DNA from: Syngnathus acus | Taxonomy: Eukaryota; Chordata; Actinopteri; Syngnathiformes; Syngnathidae | Reading direction: 5' to 3' | Assembly (NCBI RefSeq): GCF_901709675.1 | Contig: NC_051102.1 | Location: forward strand, 1,580,912-1,644,911 | DNA length: 64,000 bases | Part shown: positions 12,401 through 24,400 of the stretch, in pieces | Numbering within the stretch: the stretch's first letter is position 1 | Layout of the letters: each line of letters starts with the position of its first letter | Made by a program: the position numbers and the translations under genes | The notes under the pieces: generated by a model | Seen by the model: the letters and a program-made list of their open reading frames with translations, nothing else | What the model was told of the DNA's origin: nothing | The model's database searches: none

Positions 12401-13600
12401 CATCTCTTCAAACTACACTGAGATGCAGGTTCAGTGGGACAACCAACATGTTTGAATTGGATCTGAGTGGTTGATGTTGTTATGTGACTGAGTCAGGCGT
12501 TGGCCTCAATCACCACAAGATGGCCTAGTTTAGACAAATTTCATTACCATTGTTACACTCACACAATGTCATTAAACGAAACCTTTAAAGGGCAGGCAAA
12601 GCGATGCTTATTAAATTTATTCTTCTCTTCTGATAACTCCAAACCTGGTTGACCTCTACCTCCTTTTCGATTTACTTGCCGAGAATTTGTATTTTGTTTT
12701 TTGTCTCTGGCCCCCTCTCCAAAAAATATTTTGTCCTTCACTTTTATTTATAAATCTGGTTGATTATTACAAAATCTCTTCTAAAATGATCAGCTAGCAT
12801 GCCAACTGGTGTTTACAATGTTGAAACTACTATTTCGAATCACCATGTTGCTGAAGGGAAAACTCGTTTAACGTGCTGCTGTGATGTACTCACACTGCTT
12901 GCATGATTTCATCACACAATTTCACAAACAAGGGAGCCATGTCAGGGTAATGGGCCATCTCGAGTTTCTCTTTATTGGCTTCCCTTAGGAGAAATCTTTC
13001 ACAGAGCGAGGAAATCAAGCAAGCAATCATACTGTCAACATCGCACAGAAACATTACATTAGAGCAAACCGCCTTGTCGTCCACATCCATGCACACCTCA
13101 ATCTATTTTTTGATGTTGATTAACTTCATTGAGCTATGAACTAATTCGTTGTATTTGCATCCGAAGATATAAATCCATCACCTGGTATCTTCGGATGTAT
13201 TTCAGTCGTTCATAATTGTAACTGGGTGTTCACAGATGTGGACAACATTGTTAAATCAATCCAAGGTTTTCAATTTTTCTTTGAACTGTTCTGTTGCGAA
13301 CCCAGCTAGCAATCACATATATGTTAAGTGTTCGTCCCCGTAACGACTTTAGACTTCTTTAGAGCTTTTGTGCCTTGCTTAAGGGCACCTCCTTAGTAAT
13401 TCCTTCAAAATGGTCTTCCAAGATCCTTTTGTTTTTCTCTTTGGGTCCTGTGACCAACCATCAAAGTCATTTCCTGATGAGCTCTTCTGCCATATTTAAA
13501 GTGCTGTCCCCATAGTTCAGCTGTCTGTGGGGGTCCACACGGGTGGCTCCAATCCCCAGCCCCTTTTTGATCCAACAAAATGGATTCCTCAGCTCTGAGG
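12401..13600. other. Intergenic region between HHATL and KLHL40
   Basis: No host exon was recognised. One minus-strand open frame of 68 codons (12890-13096) has a protein-like composition and ends at a good splice-donor-like site, but it matches nothing I recognise. The rest is ordinary AT-rich spacer. Confidence 0.4.
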
Positions 13601-13610
13601 GTGTCCTGTC

Positions 13611-13757
13611 TATAAATACCCGCGATGAGTGACGACCACCGACAGCTGCAGCCAACCAGGGAAGGAAGGCGTAGCAGAAGGATCTGGGATCTGAGCACTG
13701 ATAAGGAATGAGGAGAGCCTCCGTTCTACTCCAAGCAAGAGAAGGTAGCAGAACAAA
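13611..13757 (+). promoter_or_regulatory. KLHL40 TATA box and 5' UTR
   Basis: TATAAATA at 13611-13618, preceded by C, also resembles an MEF2 site (CTATAAATAC, one mismatch to the consensus). It lies about 140 bp before the ATG, with a CAGCTG E-box at about 13645. Transcription would start near 13640. A TATA plus E-box/MEF2 layout fits the muscle expression known for KLHL40. Motif-based inference only. Confidence 0.5.
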
Positions 13758-16700
13758 ATGGCTGCTCTGACTATAGACCCGACAGAGCAGCCTCGGATGT
13801 ACCAGCAGACCCTTCTTCAAGACGGACTGTGTGACCTGTTGGAGAATGACAAATTTGTGGACTGTGTCCTCAAAGTCAAGGACAAGAAGTTCCCCTGCCA
13901 TCGCTTGGTTTTAGCAGCCAGTAGCCCCTTCTTCAAGGCGATGTTCCTGTCTGACCTGGAAGAGAGCAAGACGCGTGACATAATCCTCAAAGATGTGGAG
14001 CCCGGCACCATGGGGATGATTTTGCGCTACCTCTACACCTCTGACATTAATTTGACAGAGCAGAACGTCCAGGACATCTTCATGGTGGCTAACATGTACC
14101 AGATCCCGTCCATCTTCTCGGTTTGCGTGTCCTACCTTCAAGAGAAGCTGGTACTCGGCAACTGCTTGGCTATCTTCAGGTTGGGGCTGCTGCTGGACTG
14201 TCCGAGGCTCGCCTTGACTGCTCAGGAGTTCATCTGTGAACGCTACCAGGTTGTCATCAGGGACCAGGATTTCCTGCAGCTGGCCGCCACCGAGCTGGCT
14301 CTCATCATCAGCTCGGATGCGCTTAATGTCCAGCGGGAAGAACAGGTGTTCGAATCCCTGATGGGCTGGGTCGAACACGATGAGAAACAAAGGCTGGAAG
14401 AACTGCCCGAATTGTTGCACTGCATCCGCTTTAGGTTGATGCCTTTGGACTACTTTAAAAAAAAAGTGCAACGCCATCAATACATCCGATTGAACCAGGA
14501 GATCGAGAAAGAGCTAGAGCTGGTGAAGGATGCTCACAGAGGTCGTCTCCCAAAGCCCAAGTTGGAAGGAACGGAGGGAGAAGAAAGCGAGAAGGACCAG
14601 GAGGGCTACCTGCCGGGAATCCTCAACAACAACCCGCGTTTTGGGATGTTTGAGATGGACTTGCTACTCATGATCAGTGAAACGGGCACAGTGGCCTATG
14701 AACCAGTTGCAAATGAATGCTTTGTGGTGTCGGACTCTGGAGAAATTCCAAAGAACCACTGCAGTCTGGTAACCAAAGAGAACCAGGTGTTTGTTGTGGG
14801 CGGGCTTCTCTACAATGAGGAGAACCAAGATGAACCCTTCAGCTCTTACTTCTTACAGGTAAGCAGAGACGTCTTGAATTTCCACTTACAATTTTCTTTT
14901 GCCACTAACGCCACATGAATGAATGTCATTCCTAGTTTGACCCAGTCAGCTCCGAATGGTTAGGGATGCCCTCACAACCCAACCCACGCTGCTTGTTTGG
15001 AATGGCACAAGTGGAGAATTCCATCTTTGTTGTTGGAGGCAAGGAACTGAAAGAAGGGGAGCACGTTCTGGACTCGGTCATGATTTACGACAGACAGTAA
15101 GTACGGACAGAAAACTTGCTTCATGATCAGCTCCTGGTGCCTCGTTGGGACTCCTTTTGGCCCTGAGATTGAGAAGTCCAGGCTGAATCCCAGCTCTCGC
15201 CCAAAGTCAGCTTATCCATGATCCAAACATGGATAAGCAGTATTTTTTAATATCTATACGGTAGTCTTGATCCTATTCTTCCTGTATTCTGCATCACTGC
15301 CCTAAAAAAAAAAGAAAATAATCTAGTTTCCGCGATGTGGGACAAAGAAAGGCTTACACTATCTGTTCTTTTCATCTCTTTTTTTTCTCTCTTAATCAAG
15401 AGCACATTTCCCCTAGAATTTGTGTCCCTCCAACAATGAATAACCAACCATGGATACAATAGCTCACAGCATTTGTGTACACCTCTGGTTTAATTCTAAA
15501 GAATGTTTTTTTTTCTTTTTTTCAGGTCATTCAAATGGGGTGAGTCAGACCCTCTTCCGTACGTTGTGTACGGCCACGGGACCGTATCACACAAAGGCCT
15601 CGTCTATGTTATTGGTGGCAAATCAGAAAGCAGGTAAATCGCTACAATCTGGAATTGCAACATTTAATTTTTTGTTTGTCCTGCTGAGTTGTCGTCTGTC
15701 ATGTTTTGATGTAGGAAGTGCATGAGGAGAGTCTGCGTCTACAACCCCACAAAGTTTGAGTGGAAGGACCTGGCCCCCCTGAAGACAGCTCGCTCCCTGT
15801 TTGGCGTTGAAGTCCACAACGACCAGATTTTTGTCGTGACGGGCGTTACGGACACGGGTCTCACCAGCTCGGTGGAGGTCTACGACATAGCCAGCAACGA
15901 GTAAGACAACACATTTGAAAGGAGCACTCGCTGTATCATAACGATGAGCTGAAGCATCTGTCCGCATTTGTGAAATGACTCATAAAACAGGAATAGTAGC
16001 AAGTGATCATATCATAAAACAGACCATTACTGCTGAGTGGGTCACAGTAACAAAGCAACTGCTTCGTATTGAATTCTCTTTGTCTCTCTGTTGTTTAGGT
16101 GGTCAGATTTGACCGAGTTCCCTCAGGAGCGCAGCTCCCTCAAACTGATGTCCATGGCGGGCGCCTTGTACGCCGTGGGCGGCTTTGCCATGATGCCCAG
16201 TGAAAGCAGTGAGGAGCCTGTGCCAACAGAAATGACTGACGTCTGGAGGTAAGAAGGACTCACCACATAAGGCATAGGTGTCAAATTCAAGATACGGCAC
16301 ACCATGTCATTTTATGTGGCCCGCGAAGACAAATTGTGCATCGACTTCATGTGTTCTAAATTAAAATTTGAGTTCACTTTTAAAAAAAAAAAAGAGTTAT
16401 TGCTAACAATTTTTTTCCATTCATTGTTTTAAATATTATAACAGTATATAACAGTTTTTACTACTGTCTGATTTTAAAGCTAATTATTCATCAGTTTGTT
16501 GTGTAGCCTATACTGTATACAATAAAAGTCTTTGACAGTCATAATGGCCCCCCGAAGGAAACTGAGTACGATGCAGCCTGCAACAAAAATTTGTTTGACA
16601 TCCTTGACATAAGGTCACATTTATAATTTCATTAGAGATATGAGTCGGGGAGCCCTAGTTTATCCCCTTTGCTGCAGGCGTTATCCTGAAAATGATGATA

Positions 16701-16973
16701 AACAACACATAAGACCTCTTTGCTCCTATTCTAACTTAATAAAGGCCAAATAAATCATTTTATTTGCCAGGTATGACCTTACAGTCATTTGAATGATTTG
16801 TCTGTTTTACGATGAAAAGAATGCGACGGGTACACGATTCAAATCTGAATCTTTCCCACAGATACGAGGACACCAAGAAGCATTGGAGTGGGATTCTACG
16901 TGAGATTATCTATGCAGAGGGAGCCACCATCGTTCCGGTCCGGCTCAACACTCTGCGCCTCAACAAATTATAA
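13758..16973 (+). CDS. klhl40: KLHL40, kelch-like family member 40 (muscle BTB-Kelch)
   Basis: Six coding exons: 13758-14858, 14936-15096, 15526-15633, 15715-15900, 16099-16248, 16862-16973. They give 605 residues (human about 621), with frame preserved across all joins. The BTB domain occupies roughly residues 30-130 ([20 protein letters not shown]), BACK roughly 135-245, and Kelch repeats roughly 345-600 ([36 protein letters not shown]). In vertebrates KLHL40 stabilises nebulin and leiomodin-3 at sarcomeric thin filaments and works with cullin-3. Its loss causes nemaline myopathy. Teleosts can carry two paralogues (klhl40a/b) and which one this is cannot be decided here. Its 3' end meets that of VIPR1. 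Confidence 0.95.
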
Positions 16974-17134
16974 TCATGCATTGTATTACAGATGACGTAC
17001 AGAGAAGGCTTAGATGGAAATTTAAATATCAAATCATATATTGTATAAAAGTTGATTCACGCACCTGTTTGTTCTTATGATCTACATTTAAAACAACAAA
17101 TAAATAAATGGATCCCATAAGTTTGAAAAATAAA
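16974..17134 (+). other. KLHL40 3' UTR and polyadenylation signals
   Basis: Two AATAAA clusters follow the stop codon closely (about 17098-17107 and 17129-17134), which suggests a very short 3' UTR of about 150-180 bp. Confidence 0.5.
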
Positions 17135-17157
17135 TCCAAAGTGTAAACGCTTTTAGT

Positions 17158-18436
17158 TTTATTCATCTTCCACAAATATTTTGTCTCATATGCTGTACAA
17201 TACACAGTATTTACAGGGCACCACACTCATTGCTGAGAACACCAGGAGTGAACAATATCTAGTCTTGAATGTAAACATTGATTTACAGTTGACACCTGAG
17301 CATAAAAGTCATCATCATAAAACATGCTATAAACTGACACCCGTATTTACAAGGATACTTTGTGTACAATGCACGCGTGTGTGCGTGTGTGTGACTTTTA
17401 GCCTGAGGTACTTTCTGTGAGTTTATGTAAACCGAGCAGGATGTGGCATTGAAAATGTTCTTTAGAGGAATCAAATCATCGTGGATCTTATCACACAAGC
17501 CGAGCACCTAGTAGCATCTGCAGAAGCATCTTCTTCATGTTTAATTAAGTTGAAAGATTATTATCTATTATTATAGATACAGTCTGAATCATATTTAGCT
17601 GGCTGGTCGACAGCCAATAAATAGCAGAGACAACAATAATTCACAATCACATTCACACCACTGCCGGGCGTCTTCAATGAAGCTAACATGCATGATTTTG
17701 GAATGTGAGAGAAAAGCCTCAATGTGACCCACTCGGCTAGTGCCTGCTGGGGCTGTCCAAATAATTCTGCACAAAATAATCACTTTGACCACGTTACAAC
17801 GCTATGTGTTGTGAACCAATAATGGAAGTCCTCTATACAACTGAACAGCACCACTTCAAATGCGTCAAAGCCTCAGTAATGCGAGTTGCACAAGCTTCAT
17901 CAGTCCCTCCTGTGGAATGTCATCCAACTCTCATGGAGAATGCCTTTGGATGTTGGGAATGCTATGGATTTCTTAATAACCAAATCAACGCATCACAGCG
18001 CCCGCCGGTGATCAAGTTAACATCCTTCTTTTTATAGGATGTGGGTTCGTTTTGCTCTTTGTCCACCTATTATTTCATATATATTTATGTAATACATATT
18101 ATTATTTCTATACTATATTATACATATTATTATATTATTTTAATATTATATATTAAATAATATAAATACAATAATAGAAATATAATGTAATATATATATA
18201 ATATAAATATTATATTTTAGTATTATATATTTAATATTATGCTTTATTATGCTCTTTATACTGTCTGATCCCTTGTACTGTCCCTGTCTTCCACATGACA
18301 CGGTAACAAAAAAAGTGATGCACTTTCACAGCTGGTAGAAGGAATCACACCAAAGCAAAAGGTCGTACTGACCTTAAGGGACACCAACATGGAAGTGGAC
18401 TTTGAGGGTGTGCAGAGCAGAGCTTTTGTTTCCGTG
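17158..18436 (-). other. Probable VIPR1 3' UTR
   Basis: Minus-strand AATAAA (complement of tttatt at 17158-17163) lies about 1.27 kb after the VIPR1 stop. The span has no other coding signal. It includes a (TA)-rich stretch at 18070-18250. The assignment rests on the poly(A) signal and position only. Confidence 0.4.
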
Positions 18437-21400
18437 TCAGATGGCTGAGAAGTGCTCGTGACACGCAGACGCTCGTCGGGCGGTGGGGCTGCATTTGGTT
18501 AGCATGGTGATCTGAGTGCTAAAGTTGTTGCCATTGCTGCCGATGGAGGGCTGCTGGTACTTGGTGTCTGCACCCAGGAAGCGCTGCAACATCCATCTGC
18601 GCCACTTACGCTTAATCTCCGCCTGTACCTGCAGAGGAGGCCGGGAGGTGGATGGCCAAGGGGAGAGAGAATTAGTGATATAATAGGCCTGTAAACATTT
18701 TAGGTAGCTATTTTGGTCTTTGCTTACCTCCCCATTAAGGAAACAGTACAAGACAGCCACTACGAAACCCTGCAGAAGAGAGAAAGTGTATTCGCAACGG
18801 CACAGACATTTTTTGGGAATGAATAATGTCTTTAGGACTAGGACCAATTTGAGGCTCACATAACAGTTGATCTCAGAGAAAATTTCCCAGGAGATAAAGC
18901 AACTATTACTCATGATGGCTTCCATCTTTAGTGCTCTATCATGGCCTTTGCTCTCACCATCAATTTACTGGTGCGTAAATCAACTTTTTTTGTTGTTTTT
19001 ATATATAAAATGAAACATGGTGGTGCGGCATCCTGTTATCCGTCCAGATTTTTTTATTTTATTTTAGTTTTTTTATGTGCTGCTGTACAAACATGAAAAG
19101 TCATCAGCATATGAATCTTTACCTGAAATGAACCAAGGATAAGATCAAACACCATCCTCAGCTGTGGGTGGATGTGGTCGGGAATGAAGGCAAAAATGAT
19201 GTAGTTGATCCCAAAGAGAGGAATCAAGAGCAGTGTGGATTTAGCCAGTCTCCTGGGGAGGAGGAAGAGTTCAGATGAAGAGACGAAAAACAGTGGTCAC
19301 AATTGAAGCACGGGTGCTGAACATCACCATACACCATTGTTGGAAAAATGCTACTTCAGCAATTCTCAAAAGCAGGATTTCACACAATGTATTGCTCATA
19401 GTGGAAGCTATATATATCGAAATGAACCTGGAATTCAATCAACATACATAAAAAAAATTGCATCGTTTCTGGAAAAAATACTGACTTGATGAAGTGTTTA
19501 TGTTTTTTCCAAAATAATTGAATTAAACTCTACTGAAAGAAGTGGTGTGTACTTCAAGATATTTTAAATGCACTAAACCTACGAGTACTGATTTGATTCC
19601 TTTCTTCCAATGTCGGGACAATTCATCTTCTGCCGTAAAATGCGGATTATACAGATGAAGAGGAAAAAGTTGACCTGCCAAGAAAGTCAAAGACAGCTAA
19701 ATATAGTAGCTCCATTGTTTGGAGTAAATGTCACTTGCAAAGCAGCAATGTCACTCACAAGAATAGTGACAAGGATGGGCGTTTTGATGATCCACCAAGG
19801 TTTGTCATCAATAATCTCCCAGCATCTGCCAGAAAAGACAACAAAGTCACGAACTCAATGGGTGCACCATGCTAGTAATTGCTAATGAAATATAAGATAT
19901 CGCTAATAATTTGGCATTAATATCCAAGTTCTTAATCGCTAAAAGTGCTCATGCCCAAATAGGGCTTTTTAGGAATACTAAATGCTAAGTTAGCATGGCA
20001 ACAACGACAAAAACAGTGAATTAAAAGAGTGAATTGCAAGCTCTATATCATAAATTGAAACTGAACATCATTTTTCTACTGACGAGAGACTTGCTTTACT
20101 TTGAGGGTGATAAAAATAGATTTTAAGTCATTCCCCAACAGAGCGTGACAAAGGCAAAGAAAAAAAAGACAATTCTTCTCACCCAAGATCATTCAAATAA
20201 GCCTTTGTAATCGCCCATGCTGAGATAAAGATGCTTGGAGCCACTGCAAATGACAAATATGATAATATTATTAGTCATCCCATGGACAAATGTCTAAATA
20301 ACAAAATGCGGCAATGACCTTTTGGAGGATTTTGCAAATGAGACTGTATGAAAAAGTGCACTTTGGGTATGCGTCGCACGATTCCTCTCGGCAGACACAA
20401 CAATTTTGGCATATTTACGAGTATAAGTTATTTCCAGGGTGTCCTGAAAATGGCCAGCAAAGAAAACATCAAGATAAAAATGAAAAAGCATCTACAGTGT
20501 TGCTCCAGCTTACTCCTCTGTTCAAGGTTACAGGCACAAACAAAAATACTCACAATTGACATTCTCCAATTAACCTGGTGTGCACAAGCTTCCACGCAAA
20601 CTCCACAGACAAAGGAGCAAACCCACAACCTTTCATCCTTTTCCCATCCAGGGTTCCTATTACACACATTGAAAATGCATGCGGAGTGCCTGATGGCTTT
20701 GATGGCTATTCAGTAATTGTTCTGTCTGCCTGCATGCTTACATAAATTGCTCAAACGGTCCGTTTTGGACAGCAGCTGGCTGCCTGCCTGCTGTAGACTA
20801 AATTAAACCAATCCTGATTGGTAAGCAAATGAGGGCACAGCATTATCCTTTAGCATCTACACAAAATCAGTCAGTGACGCACACTTGTTTTAGATTTTGC
20901 TGTGCATTGTTCCAAAAGCAGCAGAAAATGTCGACATACCCCAGCCAATCAGGATGTACCACCAGAAGTACTTCCTCTCCGAGAAGAAGGAGACGGTGAG
21001 GAGCGCATGGAGATAGAGGCCTTCTACCAGCAGCCAGAAGTAACTGGCCATGATTCCATATTGGAAGAATACCACCACAGCCTTACAGCCCAGCTAAAAA
21101 AAAAAAAAAAAACATACATTAGTTTCAGGTATCTACATATCAATAAATTACAATATTATATTATATTATATTATATTATATTATATTATATTATATTATA
21201 TTATATTATATTATATTATATTATATTATATGATTTTGAGTAAATGAAATTTAGGTCAACTTTTTACATCGGTTTTAAAAAGACAATTTTTCAGAATTTG
21301 CCTGTTGTCCTAACATTTTTTCCTGTGATTTCCACAGGGTGTTTTGACAGGCTGAATTATAAACAGTCAATTGATCTTTTCTAAAATGTTTTTTTTCCAC

Positions 21401-24400
21401 ACTTGGAATGTTAACAAATGGCGGAGACGGGGAGCAGCTGTGTTTGAAGTGGGGAAATCCGTAGACCCGTAGGAGGGAATGAATAGCTCAGCTCTAACGT
21501 GAAGCCAAAGGTGATTGATAGCCTGCAGATCTAATCAAGTCAGGTAATAAAGCACTGGACTCTCCTGGAACAAGATGTGACATAAAGATCAAATCCAAGA
21601 TGAAACCAGTAGCTTCAACACCTCAGCCATGCACACCATGCTCTGGCGATGTTAATATCACCGAGATCACGTGAGCAAACAAAAAAAATGTAGCACAACT
21701 CCATGTGATTCACAAAGGTTCAGGCTTAATGTTCAGCAAACAGGAACTTCCTTCTGGACAAATGAATGGGGAACACTCTTAGGAGCGGAGAGGACTTGAC
21801 AAACATTGTTCCACCCAGCGTCAGGTTAAGCAAACTTTGGAGAAATATGGTCACGCTCAATGAGGAACTGTTTGAATAGTTGGGTGAGTCCAAATAGTGT
21901 TTGGGTATTTTACTCACAGAGGAGTGGCAGTGGTCCGTCTCGCCAATTTCATACAGAACCACGTCCTTGATGAACACGGCGATGGCTTTGAGAATGAACG
22001 ACACAAACAGATGCATGTGGATGTAGTTTCTTGTGCAGTGCAGCTTCCTGCAAAACACACACACACACACACAACTTCAATGTAAGGGCAAAGATCCAAG
22101 AGCGCACAAAGTGATGGTTGGATGTAAAGAGCAAAATTCCTTTTTGCGTCAATCATCCTGGTCCTGGAGAAGCAAAGCAGCCCCAGACCATCACACTGCT
22201 TTACTGTCATCTTCTTTTCAGCAAATGCTGTGCCACTTTTGACGCCAGATGTAGTACACCTTGCAAAAAGGTGCGTTGAGTTCATTGCAACCATATCAGA
22301 TTGAGCTCACGAGTGAAAACCTTCATATAGCATATTGACATCATGTCTTAAGGCCAAAGAATTTCCTGGAAATAGTCCAATGAAATGTATGATGCCAAAT
22401 GAATTGCACATACATAGTGGAATGTTCTGCAGATTCAACTTTTCTGGTCTGTCTTTCAAAATGGGAGGAGGAGGTGGTGCAACCCCACGCAAGATTATCC
22501 AGCTGCCATATATTCACAGAAAACACTGCTCGCAGTAAACACAAGCCTTGTTGTTCAAGCCTGCACATACACGCGCAGGAGCAGCAGTCATATGTTTATT
22601 AGTGTCCACACACCCCCGGCCACTCGCTGTAATGATTCCTGCTTGTGTCATTTACTATCTCGGCACACACGTTCTCTGTGTGCAAACAAAAGGTCAAGCT
22701 GTGAACAACATCAGCTCGCTCGCTAAGTGCTCTGACTTTACGGCATACTTTGCTGGACAAATGTTTAAAAGTTCAGGAAGTCAGACGTGAAATTAGGTGG
22801 GTGATATCAGAAAGGTGTTCCGTTGCCGTGAAGGAAAGCGTCTGGATTGAGCTCCTTACCGAAAGAGGCACAGGATGATGATGGCGACGGTGAGAGAAAT
22901 AAGCGACACACTGTGACCGATGGTGTAACCCACTTTGACGGCGTCAAAGAAGTCTCCCTGCAAGAAGACGCATTGGGTTCGGCGCCGATAATGTGGCACG
23001 ACGGCAACTGGGGTTGCCATACCGACCGTGTCATCGTCATCCACAGTGCTGTTGGGATTGTAGCCGCAGTCCATGGTGTAGGAGTCGATGCTAATTGGAG
23101 TCCAGCCGTCTTCGGTGCAGGTCTTGGACAGGTTTCCTAATGAGCGCAATGACAGACAGTTCATTTCGTTTCTGTGTGTTGGTTGCGGCTGCGAGTCGCA
23201 AAAAAACAAAAATATATATATCATGGCATTTGCTCACACTCAATGATGTCACAGAGTGATGCATTCTCACTGGAATGCCTCCAAATGCTAAAAGGAAATG
23301 GGAAGTATGACTTAAAGATACCAGGACAGTTCCCACGTGCATTTAGCGGCCTTTATCGCTCTCCTAATGAGTTGAAAAACAACCCAGGAAGGTATTTTGA
23401 CTCTGCCCTGCCCGTGGGGCTACCAGTCAACGTCGTCATAGGATCTGAGGACAGAGCTCAGAATGCTCTTCAGACCGGAAAGCAAAGCTTAGAAAGCGCA
23501 GTAGCCCAAAACTCCCAATAGACAAATAAGTCCCATGGGGAAAATATGTCGAGTAGTTCGACATGGACTAATGGAGGGAGGGAAAGAGCTGAAGACAAAC
23601 AAGCAAGCCACGGATTTGGAAATTTGCTCAAGGTTGAACGAGGCATCTCTTGTCCCAACCCTCCAAATGGGGACTGATGGGAAATTGGGTCAACCTGGTT
23701 GAGGTGGACCAACTTTCCATTCATTTCTGTCATCACAATTTTGTTTGAAAATCGTTTGAAACACAACTTCCCATCAAATTGTTATCGAAATGTACCCTAC
23801 ATGTTAAACTTGGTTGGAAAATAACTTGTCTTGCTTTCGAACGCTTCGCATGACCTTATCCTTTTCTTCTCTGGAATGTAAAATTAAATTCTTTTCCGGG
23901 CTTTTGGTTCTGTCCTTAAACATTTCTCACAGTCTTCCTCTAGGGTATGGTTCTCTTTCATGGAGCTTTAACCTAAAGTGATTAGGAGAGCTAACTATTG
24001 ATCTTGCATGTCTTGGGATTTCCTTTTCCTCTGGAAACTGTTTTTAGCTCTGCGACAAACGATTTGCTATCCTGGAGAATTCCCGTCTCTGGTGACCAAT
24101 ATCATTTTGAAAATGCCAACTGGGCAACAAAAGTGTCTGTCGACTTTGACTAAAGATTGATTAGAATAATGCCACACCAGACACACAATTATTTGTATAC
24201 ATAACATTCAAATGAGCTGTAGTCTGTGTTCTTGCAATTATCTTTGTAAAGTCATCGCCGTACCTAATGAAGCGTCATCTTGTGAAGACGCATGATACAA
24301 CTGTCTGATCAATGTGCATCGGTATTCTAATGAGACTTGAATCCCTTCTTTCAAAACTCGCCATCTAATTTTGTAACTCAGAAGAAGCAAACAATCAAAC

